Part shown: piece by piece, positions 1 to 11,867 of the stretch | Position numbering within the stretch: position 1 is the stretch's first letter | Layout: the number at the start of each line of letters is the position of its first letter | DNA from: Candidatus Gastranaerophilales bacterium | GTDB lineage: Bacteria; Cyanobacteriota; Vampirovibrionia; Gastranaerophilales; Gastranaerophilaceae | DNA: 64,000 nucleotides | Direction of reading: 5' to 3' | NCBI GenBank assembly: GCA_017461425.1 | Contig: JAFTXY010000012.1 | Span: 62,001 to 126,000 of the forward strand | Notes under the pieces: generated by a model | Seen by the model: only the letters and a program-made list of their open reading frames with translations | Databases searched by the model: none | What the model was told of the DNA's origin: nothing | Program-made: the position numbers and the translations under genes

Positions 1-806
1 GCAATCTTTTAGATTTTGATGAACCATTTGCTAATCTTTTAACACAAGGTATGGTATTAAAAGATGGTTCAAAAATGTCTAAATCTAAAGGCAATACAGT
101 TGATCCTGATGAAATTTATGCGAATTATGGAGCTGATACGGCTAGATTATTTATTCTTTCAGATTCTCCTCCAGCTCGTGATTTTGATTGGACTGATTCA
201 GGTGTTGAGGGATGCTATAAATTTATTTCACGTGTTTATAGATTATTCTCAAAATTCCAAGAAAATATCAAATTTGATTATAATTTTGATGTTAGATCTC
301 TATCTAAAAAAGACGAAGATATAGTTAGAGAAGCTCATATCGCAATCAAAAAAGTAACGCAAGATATTGAAAATGAATTCCAATTTAATACCGTTATTTC
401 AAGATATAGGGAATTCACAAATGCAATTTATGAGTACGCAAAAGATGAAAAAGCTATTAATTTTGACGTTTTAAGTTTTGTGCTTTTGACATTATTAAAA
501 TTGATTTCGCCTGTTTGTGTGTTTATGTCTGAAGAAATTTATTCAGAATTAGGAGCAAAAACTTCTATACATAATGAAAAATGGTGCGAATATGATGAAA
601 ATCTTGCAAAAGCTTCATCAATTACTCTTATTGCACAAGTTAATGGTAAATTAAAAGATAAAATCGAAGCACAACAAGATTTGACTAATGATGAATTAGA
701 AAAATTAGCTTTGGCTTCGGATAAGATAAAAGAAGCGATTGCTGATAAAACTGTTGTCAAAGTAATCGTTGTTCCTAACAAACTTGTTAATATAGTTGTT
801 AAATAA
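1..806 (+). CDS. leuS: Leucyl-tRNA synthetase, C-terminal part (5' end outside window)
   Basis: The open frame enters from the left edge (first full codon at base 3) and ends with TAA at 804-806. It encodes the last roughly 267 residues of a class I leucyl-tRNA synthetase. The segment begins with the conserved LLTQGMVL stretch, followed by the KMSKSKGN signature that closes the ATP site and activates leucine. Then come the helical anticodon-binding domain and a small C-terminal domain ending in KVIVVPNKLVNIVV, typical of bacterial LeuS. The catalytic HIGH region and the editing domain lie upstream of the window. The gene ends against a hairpin terminator and converges on deoB. No alternative identity is likely. 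Confidence 0.97.
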   Translation, partial: NLLDFDEPFANLLTQGMVLKDGSKMSKSKGNTVDPDEIYANYGADTARLFILSDSPPARDFDWTDSGVEGCYKFISRVYRLFSKFQENIKFDYNFDVRSLSKKDEDIVREAHIAIKKVTQDIENEFQFNTVISRYREFTNAIYEYAKDEKAINFDVLSFVLLTLLKLISPVCVFMSEEIYSELGAKTSIHNEKWCEYDENLAKASSITLIAQVNGKLKDKIEAQQDLTNDELEKLALASDKIKEAIADKTVVKVIVVPNKLVNIVVK

Positions 807-809
807 ATC

Positions 810-832
810 AAAGGAGGCTTAAAGCCTCCTTT
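810..832. terminator. Bidirectional hairpin terminator between leuS and deoB
   Basis: A perfect 9-bp stem (810-818 pairing with 824-832, AAAGGAGGC/GCCTCCTTT) with a 5-base loop sits between two convergent genes. A-rich sequence before and T-rich sequence after allow it to act on both strands. The deoB stop codon overlaps its right arm. Confidence 0.85.
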
Positions 833-1962
833 TAAATTAAATGATTTTTTATAACTTCGCTGACGTATACAAACGAATCTTTAATTCCTATATTTTCTGG
901 ATTTTTATTTTTTGAATACATTAAATATGGGACTTGTTCTCTCGTGTGGTCACTTCCTTTGAAAGTTGGATCACATCCATGGTCTGCCGTTATGATTAAT
1001 ATATCGTCATCTGTCATATTTTCAAGAAATTTTGGGATATAAGAGTCAATTTCTTCTATTGCTTTTTTATAGCCATAAGCATTTCTTCTATGTCCATATA
1101 ACATATCTGTATCAACAAGATTTACAAAAATAAAATCTGCATCAGATGTTTTAATTGCATCTAGGGTTTTATTTAAGCCATCTGTGTTTCCAGATGTCGT
1201 AATTTTTTCTGATACTCCTGACCCAACAAAAATATCATAAATTTTTCCAATTCCTAAAACTTTTTTGTTATTTTTTTCTAGAATATTTAAAATTGTATCT
1301 TTTGGCGGTTCAACAGAATAATCATGTCTTAAACCACCAATTCTTGTTGGTTTATTGTCGATAATTTGGTATGGACGTGCAATTACCCTTGAAATTCCGT
1401 AATTTTTTTCATCTAAAATATTTCTTGCTATTTGACACCATACATACAATATTTCGACTGGAATTATATCAATATCAACTGCAATTTGAAACACACTATC
1501 AGCGGATGTATAAATTATTGGAAATTTTGTTTTTTGATGTTCATTATTTAATTCTTCTATTATTTTAGTTCCAGATGCTGGATAATTGCCTAAAATTCCC
1601 TTGCAATGAGTTCTTTTGATAAACTCGTTTATAATTTCGTCACCAAATTTTTCATATGTTTTGAATGGATTTTCTAATTCTAAACCCATTAATTCCCAAT
1701 GTCCTGTTGTTGTATCTTTGCCTTTTGATTTCATTTTTAATATGCCATATGAAGCCGTTGGGTTATCTGTTTTAGAAACACCTTTCATATCTATAATATT
1801 TCCAAAGCCCATTTTTTCCATATTTGGAACATTTAATCCATCAGTTGCGTTTGCAAGATTTTGCAATGTATTTACAGATAAATCATCTCCATAATCTTTT
1901 GCATCTTCTAATGCTCCGCATCCCATTGAATCTACAACTATTGTTATGGCTCTTTTTTTCAT
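832..1962 (-). CDS. deoB: Phosphopentomutase
   Basis: This 376-residue protein matches phosphopentomutase in length and order of motifs. The enzyme interconverts (deoxy)ribose 1-phosphate and 5-phosphate in nucleoside salvage and belongs to the alkaline phosphatase superfamily. Visible features are the N-terminal metal-binding VVDSMGCGA, the GKDTTTGHWELMG segment carrying the threonine that is phosphorylated in the catalytic cycle, and the late metal ligands in ITADHGCDPT and SDHTREQVPYL. The start has a good Shine-Dalgarno (AGAGG) in the 12-base gap after the decarboxylase gene, so the two form an operon read leftwards, with deoB second. It ends in the shared terminator with leuS. Confidence 0.95.
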   Translation of the reverse strand: MKKRAITIVVDSMGCGALEDAKDYGDDLSVNTLQNLANATDGLNVPNMEKMGFGNIIDMKGVSKTDNPTASYGILKMKSKGKDTTTGHWELMGLELENPFKTYEKFGDEIINEFIKRTHCKGILGNYPASGTKIIEELNNEHQKTKFPIIYTSADSVFQIAVDIDIIPVEILYVWCQIARNILDEKNYGISRVIARPYQIIDNKPTRIGGLRHDYSVEPPKDTILNILEKNNKKVLGIGKIYDIFVGSGVSEKITTSGNTDGLNKTLDAIKTSDADFIFVNLVDTDMLYGHRRNAYGYKKAIEEIDSYIPKFLENMTDDDILIITADHGCDPTFKGSDHTREQVPYLMYSKNKNPENIGIKDSFVYVSEVIKNHLI

Positions 1963-1974
1963 AAGTACCTCTTT

Positions 1975-3289
1975 TTATGAACAAATTACATCAACATCTT
2001 CTGACAAATATTTTAAATGCCATTCTTGAATTGCTTCTCCTGGATATAGTATACCAATTCCTGGCGGATATGGCATTAATAATCTATTTGATATTTTAAA
2101 TAGACTTTTATTTTTATTTATATACATATAATCACGATTAAAAGTGTCCACTGGCTGTAATTTAACAAGTGGATGCGGTTGAAATTCATTTAATTCTGGC
2201 TCAAATGATTCATTAGTTTTTATTTTTTTAAGCGCAGATTTTAGTTTATCGAGCTTGTTTTTAGTTGTTCCAATTCCTGTTAAAAATAAACTTGCGGTGT
2301 TATTATTTAATTCATCTTCAATTTGAAATTCATCAAACAAACTTTCAGATAATTCACCTCCCGATATACCTTGTTTTTTTAGAAGAATTTTTGTTACATC
2401 ATGGTTTGGAGCTTCAAAAAATTCAATTCCAAATCTTTTTAATTCTTTTTTAAATTTTTCAATTTCTGAAATTAAATTTGAAATATCTTTATCTGCTTTG
2501 TATGAAAATAGATATGTTATACAAGCTTCTATATTTGATAATAATGGGTATGATGGCGAAGTTGTATGGAATAAATTCAATGATTGTTGAAATAATTCAA
2601 TATCCATATTTTTAATATTATATCCAACATTTAAAATTGCTGTTTGGTTTAATCCACCTGCTGTCTTATGTAGTGAATTAATACTTATATCAGCTCCTTG
2701 TGATATTGCATTTTTTGGGAGTTTGCTATTAAAACCATACAATGCTCCATGTGCTTCATCAACAATAAGATAAGTATTATGTTTTTTACATATTTGAGAT
2801 ATTTTTTCTATATCTGAATTAACGCCTTCGTAGGTTGGGCTGGTTAAGATAAAGGCTTTATAATTATTCATTGCAAGTGTTTTATCTAGTTTTTCTGTGT
2901 TTATTTCAGTATATATACCCCATTGTTCATTTGTTTCAGGCATAAACCAGTCAACTATACCTGCTGTTAAAATTAATCCGTTAAAAACGCATTTATGACA
3001 ATTTCTCGCTGCTAAAATTCTATCACCTGGATTAATTATTGCTTTCATTGCAGCAAGCATGGCTGTTGTAGCGCCTTGCGTTACAAAAAAAGATTGTTTG
3101 GCACCTAATATATCTCCAATTTTTCCTTGTGCCATTAAAATTGCGCTTTTTGGACAAGATAAGTTATCATATCCAACGTACTCTGACATATCATTTTTAT
3201 AAAATTCTTGTAAATTTTTAGAAAAATATGCTTTTTGGTTATGAGATGGTGTTGTGAATATAGTTCTATCTAGTTTTTTGTTTAATAAT

Positions 3290-3303
<14 letters not shown>
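1975..3303 (-). CDS. PLP-dependent Orn/Lys/Arg decarboxylase family protein
   Basis: The 442-residue protein is a fold-type I PLP enzyme of the short Orn/Lys/Arg decarboxylase family (the YaaO/SpeA-like group), which lacks the N-terminal receiver-like wing domain of the long inducible decarboxylases. Supporting motifs are the early TTPSHNQ, the cofactor-binding TQGATTAMLAA, the aspartate in LIVDEAHGALYGF, and the Schiff-base lysine in INSLHKTAGGLNQ. The substrate (arginine, lysine or ornithine) cannot be decided from sequence, but a polyamine role is likely. It starts at an ATG only 23 bases from the divergent ligA ATG. There is no Shine-Dalgarno; TAATAT lies 6 bases before the start, so the mRNA is probably leaderless. 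deoB follows as the second gene. Confidence 0.85.
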
Positions 3304-5344
<2,041 letters not shown>

Positions 5345-5345
<1 letters not shown>

Positions 5346-6067
5346 TGAAATTAAAAGCTATTGTACTATTTTTGTTTACTATATTTGTTTTAAATCCTGT
5401 TTTTGCAAATCAAATACAAGAATCTATTATCAATGTTGACATGCAAGCAAAAAAAGAAGTTGCACCAGACACGGCTGTTATTAGATTTTTTGTTGAAAAT
5501 TCTGGCATAAATTTAGCTGATTTAAAAGCAAAAAATGACAAAATTGTTTCAAGTGCTATTTCTAATATTAAGGCTTCTTTAGTTGAGGGAGAAGAAATTA
5601 AAACAATAGCTTTTAGTGTAAGAAATATTTATAACTATAAAGATAAAATTAGAGTTTTTCAAAAATATGAAGTTAAAAATGGCTTTGAAGTTAAATTAAA
5701 AGATTTATCTAAAATATCTAAAATTATTAAAATAGCAATGGATTCGGATGTAAAAATTGTTGATGGTTTAACTTTTTCACTTGATAAACCAAATGATTAT
5801 TGCAATGATTTAATTAAACAAGCTTCGCTTGACGCTAAAAAAAGAGCCAGCTTAACCGCATTGGCACTCAATGCTCAATTATCCAATATTAAATCGATTC
5901 ATCCATATTGTTCCGTTAATAATGCTTCTTCAAGACCAAGGTTCTATACAAATTCTCTTAGCATGAAAGCTGATTCTTCTGTAAGTGAGTCAACTTATTC
6001 TGAAACAATAGAGCCTGGAATTATTACTATTTCAGCCAATGTTAACCTAGTTTATTATTTAAAATAA
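5345..6067 (+). CDS. Exported SIMPL (DUF541) domain protein
   Basis: The 240-residue protein begins with a clear Sec signal peptide (positively charged MKLK, hydrophobic core, probable cleavage after NPVFA). The mature part matches the SIMPL/DUF541 family: an early beta strand with the K.V.PD.A.I.F motif (KKEVAPDTAVIRFFVEN), a central NIYNYKDKIRVFQKYEVKNGF stretch with the IKTIAFSV context, and the helix DLIKQASLDAKKRASLTALAL near the C terminus. Family members are periplasmic or envelope proteins, some linked to stress tolerance; the molecular function is not settled. It is translationally coupled to ligA, which is an unusual partner and probably reflects compact packing rather than function. 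Confidence 0.8.
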
Positions 6068-6120
6068 GACTTGCAATTTTAGCTTATAAATGATATCTTA
6101 TTATTAGCACTGGATGGAGC

Positions 6121-6134
6121 AACCATTTTTGGTT
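6121..6134 (+). terminator. Possible weak terminator after the ligA operon
   Basis: A 5-bp stem AACCA/TGGTT with a TTTT loop is followed by TTAAG in the gap after the SIMPL gene. The stem is short and the T-run poor, so this is only a candidate. Confidence 0.3.
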
Positions 6135-6182
6135 TTAAGTTTGAAGTGCATATTATATAGTAGTAGTTATCACGGATAATTT

Positions 6183-9100
6183 GTGAAGTATACATTTAAT
6201 AACAAATACTTAAAAGATAATTCAAAGCCTGGGTCTTTTAGAAGAGGTTATGAGACCTTTCAAAAAGGCATGGTAGAAGAATTAAAATTTAACGAAAATA
6301 TAGTTAGAGCTAAAGTAAAAGGCAATTACAAGTCTCATTATGAAACTGGGATTAAATTTACTAAGGCAGGTGCTAAACCAACTTGTAATTGTCCTTTAGA
6401 AGAGCCATGGTGTAAACATGCTATTGCTTTAGGTTTTGCTTCTTTAAAAAATCATTTTTGGGAAGAATTTCTATATGAAAAATTAAATATCGAACCAGAG
6501 CTTATTGACGAAGATTTTCCTATGAATGACTCTCCTCAAGGGGATTATATATTTCACTTTAATCCGAAGCGACGTCAAAACTTCTTTTCGATTTTGGTTA
6601 TGAATCGTCATACTAAAAAAGTTATTCGTGATTTGGAAGCTGTTTTTAAACAAATTATTACCAAACAAAAAGAAGAAGATAATTTCGAATTAAATAATTC
6701 CCAAAAGCTTGAAGTTGTCATGTTTAAAATGCTTTTGAGTCAGTCTAGATTAGATAAAAAATCTGGTTGGTATGATGTTCAAATAAATAAATTTGATGAG
6801 TTTTTCAAAATGTTATCTAAAATGGATGATGTAATTGATGCTAAGACTCATAAAAAAATTAAATTTTCAGATTCAATTTGGGAATTGTGTTTAGATGTAA
6901 ATGTTTCTTACGTTGGAAATGTTTTATTGAGTTTGTATTGGAAAAGAAATGATGTTGATGAAATTTATCCATTTGAAGAAGTGCGTTATTTCTCAAGACA
7001 ACTTAAATGGGGAAGATACAAAGATGTTATTTTTCAAACAAATTCGCAAGTCAGCATTATTCCTCAAAATCTTACTAAAGCAAGTTTTTCTGATATAAAA
7101 GATGCCGATGGCGGTAAATTTGTTTATGAAGAATTGCCAAAAATTAAAGAAATGATGACTGTTAATATGTCAGAAGAAATGGAAAAACTGACATTTGAAA
7201 AAAGACCTCCTAAATGCGTTGTTGAACTTGGAGTCGATTATGATCAGTCTTTAAAAGCATCTTTAGAATTTGAATATGATGGTGTTAGAGTTCCATATCA
7301 AAAACAATTCAAAAGCCCTTATGTAACAATAAAAGATCCCAAAAAAGATTTATTGTATTGGATTAAAAGAGATATGCAATTCGAACATGCGGCATATCAA
7401 ATGCTTCTTGCTTGTAGATTTGCGCCTGTTCAATCGAATAATTTGGCTTTAGATAAAGAATTTGCGATTGATTTTTATAACTATTATATTTCAAAAGCCG
7501 GTGATGGCTGGGTATTTATTGAAAAAGATGATTTATCATTCTACAAGTTAAATCAAAAAGGTTTAAAACTTATTGCTGATATAGATTTTTCTGATGATGG
7601 TACCGATAAATTTAATATTGAATTAAAAGGTCAAGCCGACGATAAAGAAGTTGATTTTGAAAAAATTATTGATTTAACATATGAAGGTGCAAAATATTAC
7701 AATGTTCCATCTGGTGGACAAGTAAGTATCCCGACAGAGGATGTTTTATCATTATTAAAATCGTTTAACACCTATGATGTTTATAAAAATGACGAAGATA
7801 AGTATGTTGTAAAAACTTATCGTGCTGGTGTTGTTTCTGAAATGGAAAAAATGGGCATCACTCTTAAAATGAGCCGCAATTTTTCTAAATTTTGGAAAGA
7901 AATTTCTACATTTTCTAATATGGATACAACACCATTGCCAAAAACTACAAAGGCAGAATTACGCGAGTATCAATTAAAAGGCTATTCTTGGTTATGGTTT
8001 TTATATAAATATGGTTTAAATGGTGTTTTAGCTGACGATATGGGTCTTGGTAAAACATTGCAAACTCTTACTTTGCTGCAAAAAGCTAAAGAAAAAGACA
8101 ATAAAGAACCAAGTTTGGTCGTATGTCCGACATCGGTTGTATTTAACTGGGAAAAAGAAATAGAGAAATTTGCCCCAAATTTAAAATATATGACTTTAAC
8201 TGGGGTTGACAGAAAGAAAAAATTCTCTGATATTTCTAAATATGATGTTATCATTACAAGTTATGCACTTGTAAGACGTGATATAGCAGAATTAAAGAAA
8301 GAAAAATTCAGATATGTAATTCTTGATGAATCGCAAAATATTAAAAACTCATCAAGTCAAACTTCAAAAGCTTGCAAAATGCTTAACTCTTCTCACAGGC
8401 TAGCGTTATCTGGTACGCCAATTGAAAATAAATTAGAAGAATTATGGTCTGTATTTGATTTTCTGATGCCTGGATTTTTATTTGATGCAAACGAATTTAA
8501 TCATCGTTTTGTTAATCCTATTGTTGAAAACGAGGATACAGAGGTACAAAAGCGTTTAAAATCGCAAATTTTCCCATTCATCTTGCGTCGTATGAAACGA
8601 GATGTTGCCAAAGACTTACCAGATAAAATTGAATCAGTTGCATACTGCGAACTTACTCCAGATCAAAAAGATTTATATTTGCAAGTTCTTGATTCAACTA
8701 AAGAAGAATTATTTAAATCAATTGAAACAGTTGGTCTTGAAAAATCTAGAATGTCGATATTTTCTGCGTTATTGCGCTTAAGACAGATTTGTTGTCATCC
8801 AAGATTATATGATAAAGATGGTCAGTTAGGTATTAATGAATCTGGTAAATTTGAACAATTGCAAGATATGCTGGAAGAAATCATTGCCGAAAAACATAGA
8901 ATTTTATTGTTCTCCCAATTTGTTGGAATGTTAGATATCATTAAAGCTTGGTTAGAACAAAAAGGCATTAAACATGAATATTTATCTGGTAAAACCAAAG
9001 ATAGACAAGCTGTTGTAGAAAGATTTAATAATGATCCTACAATTCCAATATTCCTTGTATCCTTAAAAGCTGGTGGTACAGGTTTGAATTTAACTGGTGC

Positions 9101-9350
9101 AGATTATGTTATCCATTATGACCCATGGTGGAATCCTGCTGTTGAAGATCAAGCAACAGATAGGGCATATCGTATTGGACAAACTAAAAAAGTATTTGTA
9201 TATCGTTTGATTACTAAAAATACGGTTGAAGAAAAAATCCAAGCATTAAAATCTAAGAAACGTTCTTTGGTTGATAGCGTAATATCAATTGATAGAAATA
9301 TTGTTAAATCGCTTACATATCAAGATATTAAAGATATATTCTCTATTTAA
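6183..9350 (+). CDS. SNF2-family DEAD/DEAH-like helicase with N-terminal SWIM zinc finger
   Basis: The 1055-residue protein is a bacterial SNF2-type ATPase. A SWIM zinc finger lies near residues 60-85 (CNCPLEEPWCKHAIAL). A long, less conserved middle region follows, then the two RecA-like lobes. Lobe 1 has the Walker A DDMGLGKT (about 618-625), TSYALVRRDI, the Walker B variant DESQNIKN (DESQ for DEGH/DEAH) and LSGTPIENKLEELWS. Lobe 2 has LFSQFVGMLDII, SLKAGGTGLNLTGADYVIHYD and the final arginine motif DRAYRIGQTKKV. It probably remodels protein-DNA complexes, for example RNA polymerase, as RapA-like proteins do. Translation starts at GTG 6183; an in-frame stop just upstream excludes an earlier start. 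No good Shine-Dalgarno is visible. Confidence 0.93.
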   Translation: MKYTFNNKYLKDNSKPGSFRRGYETFQKGMVEELKFNENIVRAKVKGNYKSHYETGIKFTKAGAKPTCNCPLEEPWCKHAIALGFASLKNHFWEEFLYEKLNIEPELIDEDFPMNDSPQGDYIFHFNPKRRQNFFSILVMNRHTKKVIRDLEAVFKQIITKQKEEDNFELNNSQKLEVVMFKMLLSQSRLDKKSGWYDVQINKFDEFFKMLSKMDDVIDAKTHKKIKFSDSIWELCLDVNVSYVGNVLLSLYWKRNDVDEIYPFEEVRYFSRQLKWGRYKDVIFQTNSQVSIIPQNLTKASFSDIKDADGGKFVYEELPKIKEMMTVNMSEEMEKLTFEKRPPKCVVELGVDYDQSLKASLEFEYDGVRVPYQKQFKSPYVTIKDPKKDLLYWIKRDMQFEHAAYQMLLACRFAPVQSNNLALDKEFAIDFYNYYISKAGDGWVFIEKDDLSFYKLNQKGLKLIADIDFSDDGTDKFNIELKGQADDKEVDFEKIIDLTYEGAKYYNVPSGGQVSIPTEDVLSLLKSFNTYDVYKNDEDKYVVKTYRAGVVSEMEKMGITLKMSRNFSKFWKEISTFSNMDTTPLPKTTKAELREYQLKGYSWLWFLYKYGLNGVLADDMGLGKTLQTLTLLQKAKEKDNKEPSLVVCPTSVVFNWEKEIEKFAPNLKYMTLTGVDRKKKFSDISKYDVIITSYALVRRDIAELKKEKFRYVILDESQNIKNSSSQTSKACKMLNSSHRLALSGTPIENKLEELWSVFDFLMPGFLFDANEFNHRFVNPIVENEDTEVQKRLKSQIFPFILRRMKRDVAKDLPDKIESVAYCELTPDQKDLYLQVLDSTKEELFKSIETVGLEKSRMSIFSALLRLRQICCHPRLYDKDGQLGINESGKFEQLQDMLEEIIAEKHRILLFSQFVGMLDIIKAWLEQKGIKHEYLSGKTKDRQAVVERFNNDPTIPIFLVSLKAGGTGLNLTGADYVIHYDPWWNPAVEDQATDRAYRIGQTKKVFVYRLITKNTVEEKIQALKSKKRSLVDSVISIDRNIVKSLTYQDIKDIFSI

Positions 9351-9432
9351 TTTTCTTAACATTAAATTAAAACTTGGGCAATTTTATTTTTTAGTTAACT
9401 TATAAATAAGAGTTAATAAGAAAGGTTTTGCC

Positions 9433-9705
9433 ATGCAAGTTTCAAATATTTCTTTTTGCAATAATTATAATTCTTTTTTAAATTCGCAACCAGAAAAATC
9501 GCTAGACGAGTTTATTTCTGATGAAATGGTTGCTGATATTGAGGACAGAGCTAATGCTCCTTGCAAATATCACCCATTGCATATTACAACATCTATAATT
9601 GGACATGATGTTAATTCTTTGTCAGAGGTTACTGAATACGCTAAAAAACATGGTTTTAATCCACAACAGCATTTTCCTGAATGCGATTTAGACTTATACA
9701 TCTGA
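9433..9705 (+). CDS. Small hypothetical protein
   Basis: This 90-residue acidic protein matches no family I recognise. It opens with [19 protein letters not shown], a polar asparagine/serine-rich leader like those of several other proteins here (FHA protein, GNAT protein, large coiled protein). A charged helix ([20 protein letters not shown]) and a Cys/His-containing segment ([12 protein letters not shown]) follow. There is no signal peptide or membrane segment. An AAAGG Shine-Dalgarno lies about 10 bases before the ATG, supporting real translation. It ends with TGA and overlaps the convergent prfA end by 12 bases. Confidence 0.6.
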   Translation: MQVSNISFCNNYNSFLNSQPEKSLDEFISDEMVADIEDRANAPCKYHPLHITTSIIGHDVNSLSEVTEYAKKHGFNPQQHFPECDLDLYI

Positions 9706-10785
9706 TTCTGCTAGTTTTTCTAGTTTAATTTTTTGGTCGTATTCAATTAGCATATTTATAAGTTTATCTAGGTTACCTTCTATAACTTCTCTAACATCAA
9801 GGTTTTGACCAATTCTATGGTCTGTTAATCTTCCTTGTGGGAAATTGTAGGTACGAATACGTTCAGATCTATCTCCAGTACCAACTTGAGAACGTCTAAG
9901 GTCGGTAACTTCTTGCATTTGTTTTTGTACTTCCATATCGTACAATTTTGCTTTCAGGATTTGTAACGCCCTTTCTTTGTTTTGCAATTGTGAACGTTCT
10001 TCTGTGCAGAAAATCATTATTCCTGTTGGTTTATGAAATACTCTGGCTGCTGTTTCAACTTTGTTTACGTTTTGACCCCCAGCACCGCCAGAACGAGCTG
10101 TTGTAATCTCAATATCATTCATATTAAGTTCGATTTCAACATCATCAACTTCTGGCATTACAGCAACTGTAGCAGTTGATGTATGAACCCTACCTTGAGA
10201 TTCTGTTTGAGGTACTCTTTGAACTCTGTGAACACCAGATTCATATTTTAATTGAGAATAAATGTTATCTCCACCTTTAACCGAAATAACAACTTCAGAT
10301 ACTCCACCAGCTTCGCATTCATTGATTGATAATATTTTTGTTTGCCAGCCTTTATTTGCTGCATATCTTAAATACATTCTCATAAGATCTCCAGCAAATA
10401 TATTTGCTTCATCGCCACCAGCCGATCCTCTAATTTCAAGCATAATATCTTTATCATCCATTGGGTCGCGTGGCAATAATAATACCTTTAAACGGTGTTC
10501 ATATTCTTCGATTTTTGCTTCAGAATCCGCTATTTCTGCGTTTAAAAACTCTTTCATTGAAGCATCTTTTTCAATATGAAGCATTTCTTTTGAATCTTTT
10601 ATTGTTTCTACTGCTTCTTTGTATTTATAGTATATTTCAACCGTTTCTTCCATTGTTTTTCTTTGACGAGATAAATCACGGAATTTTTCATAGTCTTGGA
10701 TAACTTCTGGCTTAGATAATATGATGCCGAGTTCTTGGTATCTTTTTTCTATTTGTTCAACTTTTTCAAACATTGAATTATCCAT
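9694..10785 (-). CDS. prfA: Peptide chain release factor 1
   Basis: The 363-residue protein is class I release factor RF1, which terminates translation at UAA and UAG. The GGQ catalytic motif is in [15 protein letters not shown], and the C-terminal [18 protein letters not shown] segment is standard. The codon-recognition tripeptide region reads VPQTESQGR, where E. coli RF1 has PAT, so here it is PQT. The N-terminal helical domain contains the family pattern [11 protein letters not shown] in the form [18 protein letters not shown]. Its start overlaps the end of thyX by 8 bases, so the two genes are one leftward operon. Confidence 0.96.
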   Translation of the reverse strand: MDNSMFEKVEQIEKRYQELGIILSKPEVIQDYEKFRDLSRQRKTMEETVEIYYKYKEAVETIKDSKEMLHIEKDASMKEFLNAEIADSEAKIEEYEHRLKVLLLPRDPMDDKDIMLEIRGSAGGDEANIFAGDLMRMYLRYAANKGWQTKILSINECEAGGVSEVVISVKGGDNIYSQLKYESGVHRVQRVPQTESQGRVHTSTATVAVMPEVDDVEIELNMNDIEITTARSGGAGGQNVNKVETAARVFHKPTGIMIFCTEERSQLQNKERALQILKAKLYDMEVQKQMQEVTDLRRSQVGTGDRSERIRTYNFPQGRLTDHRIGQNLDVREVIEGNLDKLINMLIEYDQKIKLEKLAESDV

Positions 10786-11473
10786 TTTTTGTTTTCATCC
10801 TTCCGCATGAATTATCTTCATCACAATAGCCAAGACGTTCACATTTTGGTACTAAATGTTCGCTAAGCCAAGGCTCACGTTCTTCTACAAGTGCGCACAT
10901 TTTTTTAACAAGCATTCTTATTTCAAGTTGTGCCCTTGTGCATAGTCTAAGGTTTGCAAGATGAATTAATTCTCTTAAATTTAAACTTGCTACCATAGAG
11001 CTAGTTGTTGCATTAGGCAGAATTGCACGTGCATCTTCGCCTTTTATGCCACTTTGAATTAACTCTTGGTATAATGTGGCTGTTTCAATCATATGTTGTT
11101 CGAATTTTGCGTATAATTCTTTGTTTGCTTCAATTGCAGGTGGCACAATATAATCAAATTCGCCTTTTTCTCTAACATATCTTTGAGATTTTTGTGAAAA
11201 ACTCATATGTCTATGACGAACAAGCTGATGTGTTGCTGCTCTTGAAATGTTATTTATCGCAAATGATAATTGAATATGTTCAATTGTAGAATAATGACCA
11301 GATGATATTACTTTTTTAATTAATGAAAGCTTTTTTTCTTTGTCGTCAGTAATATTATCAATAATTTCTACTGCACCATCGGCACTATAACAAGTTCTGC
11401 AGGCAGTATAAATAACATCCAATAAATTATCTGGCATTGATATAAGTTTAACAACAAGATTTTGTTTTGGCAT
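10778..11473 (-). CDS. thyX: Flavin-dependent thymidylate synthase
   Basis: The 231-residue protein is ThyX, which makes dTMP from dUMP using FAD, NADPH and methylenetetrahydrofolate. The diagnostic RHRxxSxxxxSxR motif is present as [13 protein letters not shown] (about residues 82-94). It carries TACRTCYS near the N terminus and [14 protein letters not shown] near the C terminus, both typical. It fits an organism that recycles folate without the classical ThyA/DHFR pair, and folP is present elsewhere in the window. It precedes prfA with an 8-base overlap, so the release factor is probably translated by coupling. Confidence 0.96.
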   Translation of the reverse strand: MPKQNLVVKLISMPDNLLDVIYTACRTCYSADGAVEIIDNITDDKEKKLSLIKKVISSGHYSTIEHIQLSFAINNISRAATHQLVRHRHMSFSQKSQRYVREKGEFDYIVPPAIEANKELYAKFEQHMIETATLYQELIQSGIKGEDARAILPNATTSSMVASLNLRELIHLANLRLCTRAQLEIRMLVKKMCALVEEREPWLSEHLVPKCERLGYCDEDNSCGRMKTKNG

Positions 11474-11513
11474 ATTTTATACTCCCACAAGCTAATTCAT
11501 TTTATAATAAATT

Positions 11514-11538
11514 TTTGGCTGGTATAAAGCCAGCCAAA
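11514..11538. terminator. Hairpin between rpmE and thyX
   Basis: A 9-bp stem (TTTGGCTGG/CCAGCCAAA, arms 11514-11522 and 11530-11538) with a 7-base loop lies downstream of rpmE and just upstream of thyX on the minus strand. The T-run following it on the minus strand is weak (AAAAATTTATTAT), so termination may be partial and thyX may receive readthrough from rpmE. Confidence 0.5.
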
Positions 11539-11552
11539 TCAATTTTTTGCAA

Positions 11553-11753
11553 CTATTTTTTTTCGTAACGTTTTTTAAATCTTTCAACTCTACCTTCAGA
11601 GTCAAGGATTTTTTGGTTTCCTGTGTAAAATGGATGACAAGCATTGCAAATTTCAACTGTGATGTTTTCTTCTACAGAACCTGTTTCAATTTCATTACCA
11701 CATACACATTTTATAGTTGTTTTGTTGTAATCTGGGTGAATGTCTTTTTTCAT
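11553..11753 (-). CDS. rpmE: 50S ribosomal protein L31
   Basis: The 66-residue protein is bL31 of the zinc-binding (C+) type: [12 protein letters not shown] at the start, the first cysteine pair in CVCGN, the second in [10 protein letters not shown], and the basic tail [13 protein letters not shown]. It sits on the 50S subunit and bridges to the 30S head. An AAGGGA Shine-Dalgarno precedes the ATG. It is divergent from lepA, with about 114 bases of shared upstream DNA. Confidence 0.97.
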   Translation of the reverse strand: MKKDIHPDYNKTTIKCVCGNEIETGSVEENITVEICNACHPFYTGNQKILDSEGRVERFKKRYEKK

Positions 11754-11854
11754 TTTATTCCCTTTTTAGTGATAATAACTTATGTTATTTATTCTACGTT
11801 GCTGAATAAAATATTTCAAGCATGGAATTTTTTTTAATTAAAAAATGTTTATTG

Positions 11855-11867
11855 TATAATTAATTCT
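11855..11867 (+). promoter_or_regulatory. -10 element close to the lepA start (probable leaderless promoter)
   Basis: A perfect TATAAT (11855-11860) stands 7 bases before the lepA ATG at 11868, so transcription should begin at or next to the start codon. The -35 region (around 11832-11837, TTTTAA) is weak. No Shine-Dalgarno is present. Confidence 0.55.

Noticed and set aside
9694-9705. Reassigned UGA codon
   Set aside because: The 9433 gene ends at TGA, and the other genes read normally under the standard bacterial code.
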